A DNA stretch of 10,646 nucleotides, taken from assembly GCA_039810485.1 (NCBI GenBank), contig JBDHXA010000092.1, positions 1 through 10,646 on the forward strand. The letters are read 5' to 3'. The position numbers and the translations under genes are program-made. The notes beneath the pieces were generated by a model that was not told where the DNA came from, did no database searches, and saw only the letters and a list, made by a program, of their open reading frames with translations. The DNA comes from JADZAA01 sp039810485. Its GTDB lineage: Bacteria > Bacteroidota > Ignavibacteria > Kapaibacteriales > UBA961. Shown here piece by piece: positions 5,473 through 10,646 of the stretch (position 1 is the first letter of the stretch; each line of letters begins with the position of its first letter).

Positions 5473-7098
5473 TTATGCAAGCTGATATTTAGCTAATTGA
5501 ATCGCCGCTTTCATAAATTTGCGCAAGCGTGGAGTTGCATACTGGGCATCATTGATATTCCATTCATAGTCGGGAGCTCCGTCTGTCATAGTGTCAAGCA
5601 ACATTTTTGCTTCCTTGTCAGAGGGCACAATATTCAGTAGAAATTGCGACATGTCAGCACATAGTTTTTTTGCTGTGTTCGGTGTTGGAAATGATTTTGC
5701 GAATGCAAGCACATCAAAAATATACATTTGGTCTTTTTGCATTTTCAAGATTCCGTCTATTATATCCATTACAAACTTTTGCCGCGGCGGAAGAGTGGAA
5801 GTGCTCACCCAAGTGCGACCGGCGCGCCAGCCCTTTACATCAGGCGGCTCGAATAATAGCTGACCGAGTGCATTCATTCTATTGCTCAAATCCGTAGAGA
5901 AGCGGTTTAATACTGAAAAATTAAAATCTGGCACAGTCGTAATGCCAAAACTGCGAATCATTCCAAGAAGATATTCTACAGGGCTTCTTTGTTTGGCGCC
6001 TATATTGGCAGCGTCGAAAAAGTGCTGACTCCGCAGTAATTCTTCAAGCACAGTCCTAATGCTCCAATTGTTTTGTCTCAACGTTTGCGCCATTTGTGCA
6101 ACTATATCACGATCCGTCAAGTAATAAACAAACTCATGGTAGAGTTTTTCACATATAAATTTTGAAACTTGATCGCCTCGCTGCTCAAATATTATATCCA
6201 CAACATCAAATGCCTTGAATTGCCCTATTTTACCCAAAAATGTCTTCGAACCGGAATCCCATCTGGACTCAACAAATAAGCCGGATGTGCCAAGGAACTC
6301 AGATCCTTTAGCACTGGGCGCAATAGTCCATCCGCTCAAAGCTCGCGCACCTTCATGCACATCAGATTGAGTGTAATTCGGGTTTTCGTCCCAGTCAAAA
6401 GGTCCGCATGTGAAGAGCTCCATCAATTCGCGAGCATAATTTTCATTGATTTGATCAGATTTTGTCGTCTTATAATTCTTTGCATTATCGAGATAAATAA
6501 GCATTGCTGGGTCAACTGTTACATCTTTGACAAACTGTTTGAAATCTCCTAGCATATCTCGACGGTAAGTTTGATTTTGCAGCAGCATAAATTCGGCAAA
6601 ATTGACTTTCGACGATTCACTCGTAAAATGCCCATGCCAAAATACAGTCATTTTTTCCTGAAGCGACAGCCGTGCATTAGAAATAGTTTTCATCCACCAT
6701 CGAGCAAGCTTTTGGCGATTGGCATTGATTTGCTGTTGGAAATCTTTTGGATCTTGCCCTGCGGCCGGTTTCACACGCACATCTTGAACAACAAAATCAG
6801 CAATTTCGGATGTGTCCGGACTGTAAGAAGTGAAAATTTTCGACATTGTGGCATCAAGACCGTCTGTTACAGCTTGACGTATTTCTTTATCCGTAACGCC
6901 GATGATGCAACGCCTCAATAAATGCGCTGCTTTGGCATAATCCCAAGGATTGTCCTTGCTCGGAATGTAAGGTTGCAGGCCTGCGGTTGTACGCTGTGCA
7001 AACTTCGGCATATTATCACTCGAAACGCCATTTTGAGGTAAACCATCGCCAAAAGCGCTGTTTTCGCGTTGCAACGGTAAAAAAAATCTGCGATTCAT
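5473..7098 (-). CDS. DUF1800 family protein
   Basis: This is a protein of unknown function (PF08811), typically encoded next to DUF1501. Its 541 residues show the family's motifs in order: DYAKAAHLLRR (53-63), a WW at 134-135, LSLQEKMTVFWHGHF (144-158), DVTVDPAMLIYLDN (192-205), NENYARELMELFTCG (218-232), GARALSGWT (250-258), LYHEFVYYLTD (319-329) and FEPPDVKGW (416-424). The length is ordinary for the family. The N terminus (MNRRFF, then about 45 polar residues) has no hydrophobic signal stretch, unlike its DUF1501 partner. An in-frame stop 13 codons upstream (TAA) and no other ATG between exclude a longer N terminus. It is the second gene of the operon, 104 bp after the lipoprotein gene and 33 bp before DUF1501. 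I infer that it acts together with DUF1501; whether it is exported is unclear. Confidence 0.92.
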   Translation of the reverse strand: MNRRFFLPLQRENSAFGDGLPQNGVSSDNMPKFAQRTTAGLQPYIPSKDNPWDYAKAAHLLRRCIIGVTDKEIRQAVTDGLDATMSKIFTSYSPDTSEIADFVVQDVRVKPAAGQDPKDFQQQINANRQKLARWWMKTISNARLSLQEKMTVFWHGHFTSESSKVNFAEFMLLQNQTYRRDMLGDFKQFVKDVTVDPAMLIYLDNAKNYKTTKSDQINENYARELMELFTCGPFDWDENPNYTQSDVHEGARALSGWTIAPSAKGSEFLGTSGLFVESRWDSGSKTFLGKIGQFKAFDVVDIIFEQRGDQVSKFICEKLYHEFVYYLTDRDIVAQMAQTLRQNNWSIRTVLEELLRSQHFFDAANIGAKQRSPVEYLLGMIRSFGITTVPDFNFSVLNRFSTDLSNRMNALGQLLFEPPDVKGWRAGRTWVSTSTLPPRQKFVMDIIDGILKMQKDQMYIFDVLAFAKSFPTPNTAKKLCADMSQFLLNIVPSDKEAKMLLDTMTDGAPDYEWNINDAQYATPRLRKFMKAAIQLAKYQLA

Positions 7099-7202
7099 AA
7101 GCTGCCCATAGAGATATTGGTGGAACTTGGGGATTTAGAGCTGCGTCGTATTGCACCGGTTTAATACTCTGCAGATTTTTTGTGAATTTGCTTATATAAT
7201 TT

Positions 7203-7724
7203 TCAATAATTCGATTCATCGCGCCAGCGGGAAATCATCCACACATCACTTGGACTAGCGCGGAACAATCTGAAATTGACTCGCCCTTGCACGCGAAGCA
7301 CATCGGTAATATCAAAAGTAATAGCCATTGTAAAACTTCGAGAAACATCATACGTCAAAGAATCGCCAATCGAATACACAATATCATTCCACACAAGATC
7401 GATGCTTTGAGCTGTTTGAAATAGTCCGGCGGTTGTCATCATATCTTCATCGCGCCCCCACGAAAGATCTACGCCACGATCATAATTACGATAGATGAAT
7501 GTAAAATCGGTGGTTAGCAATCTACCATATGCTAATGTGTCTTTATAGCGATACGCATAGCGAAAGTTTTGAAAAACTCCTTCTATTGTGCGCTGGTCGC
7601 CAAGCACTGCGCCAGATGATGATGAATTGCCTAATTTTGGTGCAAAAGGATTTTCACAGCCACTTTCTATGGAAATGACTGCAAACGACAGAACAATCAA
7701 AAACTTATACGCTATATTGTGCAT
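7203..7724 (-). CDS. Lipoprotein with NTF2/SnoaL-like domain
   Basis: This is a predicted envelope lipoprotein of 173 residues. The signal has a short basic start, a hydrophobic core (8-18) and a lipobox ending S-G-C at Cys23, then the E-N-P-F-A-P segment and a Ser/Gly linker (33-38). From about 46 on, the pattern fits an NTF2/SnoaL-like cone fold: helix IEGVFQNFRYAYRYKDTLAY (47-66), LLTTDFTFIYRNYDRG (69-84), the WGRDEDM segment (89-95), then alternating beta strands to VWMISRWRDES (161-171). Such folds act as ligand pockets or inactive scaffolds; no catalytic residues can be assigned. Acidic residues after the cysteine may decide whether it stays in the inner or outer membrane. It is the first gene of the operon with DUF1800 and DUF1501. 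AGGGA directly abuts the ATG, too close to be a useful ribosome-binding site. The fold is inferred from sequence pattern only. Confidence 0.8.
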   Translation of the reverse strand: MHNIAYKFLIVLSFAVISIESGCENPFAPKLGNSSSSGAVLGDQRTIEGVFQNFRYAYRYKDTLAYGRLLTTDFTFIYRNYDRGVDLSWGRDEDMMTTAGLFQTAQSIDLVWNDIVYSIGDSLTYDVSRSFTMAITFDITDVLRVQGRVNFRLFRASPSDVWMISRWRDESNY

Positions 7725-7809
7725 TCCCTAACGATTTAGCGGCATCGTGCAAAAAAAATTTACATCCTATAACCAATTAATCGAAAATTACAGTTAAAAC
7801 AGCAAATTC

Positions 7810-7837
7810 TTGAAATATTCTTGTAATTTCCTATAAT
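7810..7837 (+). promoter_or_regulatory. Candidate sigma70-type promoter for the Fn3-like gene
   Basis: TTGAAA (7810-7815) and TATAAT (7832-7837) are separated by 16 bp. Transcription would begin near 7844, leaving about 60 nt of leader before ATG 7908. If translation began at the upstream ATG 7851, the leader would be only about 7 nt, so this promoter favours the later start. Bacteroidota often use a different promoter consensus, so this is moderate evidence. Confidence 0.4.
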
Positions 7838-7907
7838 TGATAAGTTTATAATGTTGCTCCGTCAAAAATTCATTGCATATATATTGTCTGCATACTATAT
7901 TTGTAAT

Positions 7908-8321
7908 ATGAGAACTACTATTTCAATCATTTTAGTTTTAATTACGACAGCGACGCTCTTTGCTGCACAAGCAGGATTTGAGTATCTGACTGCAAAGTCC
8001 AATGGCAGATCCATTACTGTAGAATGGCGCACCACAAGCGAAAATGGCATTTCTCGGTTTTTATTAGAACGTGCTGCCGATGGGATTTCCTTTACAAGTG
8101 TAACTTCTATTGATGCCAAAGGTGCTCAGAGCATCTATCGGTATGTTGATGAAGACGCTCTTATGAAAGGAGATAATGACATTACAAGTAAAAAGTATGT
8201 TTATCGCATAAAAATCATCGGCAATGACAATTCTTTGTCTTATTCCGATCCCATCAATGTAACACATAATGTCAGCGGTATCCGTCGGACTTGGGGCATG
8301 ATCAAAGAAATGTTCCGTTAA
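7908..8321 (+). CDS. Small secreted Fn3-like protein
   Basis: I do not recognise a named family. From ATG 7908 the protein has 137 residues: a Sec-type signal (MRTTISIILVLITTATLFAA, cut near 20-22), then an immunoglobulin/fibronectin type III-like sandwich (about 24-118) with SITVEW (35-40), NGISRFLLERAADG (46-59), YRYVDED (77-83), KYVYRIKIIG (96-105) and SYSDPINV (111-118). It ends in a basic tail, GIRRTWGMIKEMFR (124-137). Such domains bind proteins or sugars or act as modules of the cell surface; there is no T9SS sorting domain. An ATG at 7851 in the same frame adds 19 residues with a second hydrophobic stretch ahead of the signal. I prefer 7908 because it gives a normal signal peptide and fits the promoter at 7810-7837. 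It is divergent from the lipoprotein operon and lies 218 bp before comEC. Confidence 0.75.
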   Translation: MRTTISIILVLITTATLFAAQAGFEYLTAKSNGRSITVEWRTTSENGISRFLLERAADGISFTSVTSIDAKGAQSIYRYVDEDALMKGDNDITSKKYVYRIKIIGNDNSLSYSDPINVTHNVSGIRRTWGMIKEMFR

Positions 8322-8435
8322 CAAGCCGCACGCTCTCTCACTCTCTGCAAAAGATTTATCGATTCTACGATTTCATACATACCGGCATAATTCTCACAAT
8401 CCCAAAAACTTGCAAAAATGTTGCAATTCATCAAA

Positions 8436-8464
8436 GAAACTGTTTCAACAATTGAAATAGTTCC
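8436..8464 (+). terminator. Hairpin between the Fn3-like gene and comEC
   Basis: GAAACTGTTTCAA (8436-8448) pairs with TTGAAATAGTTCC (8452-8464) across a 3-base loop, with one mismatch and one G-U pair. It has no T-run after it, so it is a weak terminator candidate; it could instead be a regulatory or RNA-stabilising hairpin. Confidence 0.3.
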
Positions 8465-8539
8465 ATAGATTTGCAGACATGCCACCTATTTTCCAATATA
8501 GAAAAATCTTTATTTTCTTAAAATATTTTACCGAAAATC

Positions 8540-10477
8540 ATGTTTTGGGATGAGGATGCGAATATAGCTTTGTCTCAACAGCTTACGCCTTTTTTTCATA
8601 TACACCCCGCAGTGCGTCTTTTGCTGGGCATGGTTGTTGGCGTTGCATTTAGCTTTACATCGGCTTGGAGCGTATTAGAATTTAACTTAGCAATTGCTTT
8701 TTTCAGCATTGCTGCATTTTGCTTGGCTTTCTTTTCAAAGAAAAATCCGCCGTTTCGTGCGCCTGCATATTGGATGGGCGCAATTGTATGCGGCATATTT
8801 GTTGCTTTTAATGCAGAAGAAACGGCATTCCGCACTCCAAAAGCGATGCTGCCGGAAATGGAAGGCACATTAAACGGACAAATTGAAACAATTTTCAGAC
8901 AAGATTCAGCATCTATGCGGTGCATTGTGGCAGGCGTCGCCGACCCGCAGCCGATGCCTTCCATGAGCCAAGTGCGCATATTGCTCACGATTACAAGATT
9001 GACTCACAGAGAGCAGCATCTAAGTGTTGGCTCTCGCATCGCAGCAACAGTTCGTTACAGAATTCCTCAATCTATTAAACTGCCGAATGAATTTGACGAA
9101 TCGCTATATTGTCGCTCGCTTGGAGTTTTATTTACAGCACGCGCTTTTGGCGGCAACGTTTCAATTATAGGTCAGGAAAATGCTTTCCGAGTTTTTTCAC
9201 ATCAAGCGGCTAATGCTGTTTCATCTGCCATTTCTCATCTTTTTTCGCCGGACGCTGTTCCCTTAATGAAAGCTCTTCTTCTCGGAGATAAAACTAGCGT
9301 TCCGCCTAATGTACGCCAAAATTTCTCTGTTACCGGCACTGCACATGTCATAGCGGTAAGCGGTTTGCATGTTGGAGTTCTTATTGCAATACTTTGGCTT
9401 CCTATTGCATTTATTCCGAATCGCTGGCTTCGCCTTATTGTCATGCTTGTTGCTGTAACTGCTTTTGTTGTGATAACAGGTTTGCAACCCTCTGCAATAC
9501 GTGCTTCGTTAATGGCGGCTGTCATGCTGACGGCGCGAGCATTTGAACGTCGCTCAACATTGTTAAATTCTGTCTGTTTTGCTGCTGTTGCAATGTTATT
9601 GACTGACGCTTCGCTTCTCTTTTCGGCTGGTTTTCAAATGTCATTTGCGGCTGTGGCGGGCATGGGAATATTTTTGCAGCCATTTCGCCGCTTTTTCCGT
9701 GATGTTTTGCAGATGAAACACAAGGTGCTTGCTTTCATTGCTGATTCGCTGGCTGTTACTTTTGCTGCTTCGTCTATCACTTCTATTTTGGTTGCCGTAT
9801 GGTTTGGCATATTCTCGGTTGTTTCTCCACTTGCCAACTTAGCGGTTGTTCCATTAATGAGCTCTGCAATGGTATTTGGCGTAATTAGTTTATCATTCTA
9901 TCCAATTTCGCTTGGAATTGCATCTTTGTTTGCGGCTTCTGCGCAATTCTGCTTAGAATGTTCGGTGTGGATAAATGACTATCTTGCGAATTTTGACGGA
10001 GCCGCAATTACGTCGAGCGGTGCTGTTGCAACAGCAGTAATTGCAACTATAATAACCGCCTACATTTTTACGTCGCAATCATTGCGAATGGCTGTTTTTC
10101 GCAGTGCAGTTTGCACTATTCTCGTTCTATTATGCTCGCCATTTTTTTTTACTGCAAACTCTCATGATGGAAATCTGATTTTCGCGCGACGTGACATGGC
10201 TGTACTCTCAATCGTTACTTCTACCAATAAGAAATACATTATTCTTGCAGACCGCAAGCCGCATCAAAAGCCGCGAACTGATTATGGTTTGGTGAATTAC
10301 CTTGCGTCATTGCCGGATCCATCAACTATTGTCTATCGTGGAAATATAGCCGAATGGAACGCAGTACAAGCGCGGCATCTGCGTCCTCTTACAATGCTGC
10401 GTATGACTGAATCAGTTCGCATTGCAGCAGACTCGATAGCGGGATTTCCATTAGTGCAAGCTCAATATAATAACTGA
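8540..10477 (+). CDS. comEC: ComEC/Rec2-family DNA uptake channel
   Basis: ComEC is the inner-membrane channel that moves single-stranded DNA into the cytoplasm during natural transformation. Of the 645 residues, 22-92 carry three to four hydrophobic segments, and about 105-215 form the extracytoplasmic OB-like domain (DUF4131, PF13567). About 235-510 are the ComEC/Rec2 membrane domain (PF03772) with its signature motifs: ALLLGDKTSVPPNVR (245-259), TGTAHVIAVSGLHVGVL (265-281), PSAIRASLM (317-325), SAGFQMSFAAVAG (362-374) and VSPLANLAVVPLM (428-440). The usual C-terminal metallo-beta-lactamase domain is absent: after the last membrane segment (about 515-537) there are only ~105 residues without an HxHxDH motif, as in short ComEC proteins of this group. 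There is no Shine-Dalgarno sequence; an in-frame TAA at 8519-8521 limits the start. No other competence gene is in the window. Confidence 0.92.
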   Translation: MFWDEDANIALSQQLTPFFHIHPAVRLLLGMVVGVAFSFTSAWSVLEFNLAIAFFSIAAFCLAFFSKKNPPFRAPAYWMGAIVCGIFVAFNAEETAFRTPKAMLPEMEGTLNGQIETIFRQDSASMRCIVAGVADPQPMPSMSQVRILLTITRLTHREQHLSVGSRIAATVRYRIPQSIKLPNEFDESLYCRSLGVLFTARAFGGNVSIIGQENAFRVFSHQAANAVSSAISHLFSPDAVPLMKALLLGDKTSVPPNVRQNFSVTGTAHVIAVSGLHVGVLIAILWLPIAFIPNRWLRLIVMLVAVTAFVVITGLQPSAIRASLMAAVMLTARAFERRSTLLNSVCFAAVAMLLTDASLLFSAGFQMSFAAVAGMGIFLQPFRRFFRDVLQMKHKVLAFIADSLAVTFAASSITSILVAVWFGIFSVVSPLANLAVVPLMSSAMVFGVISLSFYPISLGIASLFAASAQFCLECSVWINDYLANFDGAAITSSGAVATAVIATIITAYIFTSQSLRMAVFRSAVCTILVLLCSPFFFTANSHDGNLIFARRDMAVLSIVTSTNKKYIILADRKPHQKPRTDYGLVNYLASLPDPSTIVYRGNIAEWNAVQARHLRPLTMLRMTESVRIAADSIAGFPLVQAQYNN

Positions 10478-10482
10478 CTTGC

Positions 10483-10516
10483 CATAAAATATAAAAGAGT
10501 AAACCCTAATTTTATG
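10483..10516. terminator. AT-rich inverted repeat between convergent genes
   Basis: CATAAAAT (10483-10490) and ATTTTATG (10509-10516) form a perfect 8-bp inverted repeat around an 18-nt loop. It fills the 39-bp gap between the comEC stop and the stop of the cyclase-like gene coming from the right. A shared bidirectional terminator is possible, but the stem is weak. Confidence 0.22.
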
Positions 10517-10646
10517 CTACATTTTCTCCAAAAAATATGTTTTCATTATGCCTTTGCCTTTAATGTCAGTTTCTCCTCGCAGAACTGTCTTAAAATCATC
10601 GTTTTCTGCTAAATTTGATATAAATTCTTCCGAGCAATGTATTCTG
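10517..10646 (-). CDS. 3' end of a class III adenylate/guanylate cyclase-like gene (partial)
   Basis: Only the last 42 codons and the TAG stop (10517-10519) are in the window; the gene continues past the right edge. The sequence reads RIHCSEEFISNL, then a TVLRGETDIKGKGIMKTYFL segment and EKM. The R-G-E-x-x-I-K-G-K-G-x-M-x-T-Y-F-L pattern is the typical end of the class III nucleotide cyclase catalytic domain (PF00211), preceded by the usual I-x-x-S-E-E. The product would make cAMP or cGMP, but the metal-binding aspartates and the base-selecting residues lie outside the window, so activity and nucleotide cannot be judged. It converges on comEC with a 39-bp gap. Confidence 0.75.
   Translation of the reverse strand, partial: RIHCSEEFISNLAENDDFKTVLRGETDIKGKGIMKTYFLEKM

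Noticed and set aside
7016..7219. Minus-strand frame of 67 codons starting in the lipoprotein 3' end and running into DUF1800
   Set aside because: It overlaps the confident DUF1800 start by 83 bp in another frame, has no ribosome-binding site and shows no domain. DUF1800 is complete without it, so no frameshifted extension is needed.

Overview
The window looks like chromosomal DNA of a free-living bacterium of the Bacteroidota/Chlorobiota (FCB) group. The main evidence is a secreted protein ending in a type IX secretion (T9SS) C-terminal sorting domain, the paired DUF1800/DUF1501 genes, a lipoprotein that starts C-E-N-P-F-A-P after its lipobox, AT-rich spacers, and start codons mostly without a clear Shine-Dalgarno sequence. 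I cannot place it to genus; a Kapabacteria/Ignavibacteria-like lineage is a guess from the protein style.

Left part (1-1137): a nested mobile-element scar. A ~193-bp MITE-like element (ends TGAGCCCACTCCGAAAAG) is split in two halves (92-203 and 1056-1137) by a degenerate IS30-family element (204-1055). The IS30 element has 33-bp inverted ends (30/33 identical) and is flanked by a GCTC repeat. Its transposase gene keeps one reading frame from 307 to 1008 but carries six in-frame stops and an internal deletion that removes the first two acidic residues of the DDE triad. A second, intact copy of the MITE lies at 2936-3128 in the opposite orientation, with a TAGA target duplication.

Middle part: rfbC (dTDP-4-dehydrorhamnose 3,5-epimerase, minus strand, 1143-1715) ends 5 bp from the MITE. 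It is divergent from a lone ccmB (cytochrome c maturation membrane subunit, 2104-2802). After the intact MITE comes a metallo-beta-lactamase-fold hydrolase of the glyoxalase II-like type (3205-3876). It converges on a minus-strand, probably three-gene operon read from 7724 to 3898: an NTF2-like lipoprotein, a DUF1800 protein, and a DUF1501 protein carrying both a twin-arginine signal and a T9SS sorting domain. This operon is the most interesting functional unit here: it looks like an envelope or surface-exported system of unknown role.

Right part: a small secreted Fn3-like protein (7908-8321) with a near-consensus promoter, then comEC (8540-10477), the DNA-uptake channel, without a C-terminal metallo-beta-lactamase domain. 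At the right edge is the last 42 codons of a minus-strand gene whose end matches class III adenylate/guanylate cyclases. The first 91 bases, and the spacers not listed as features, hold nothing I can identify.
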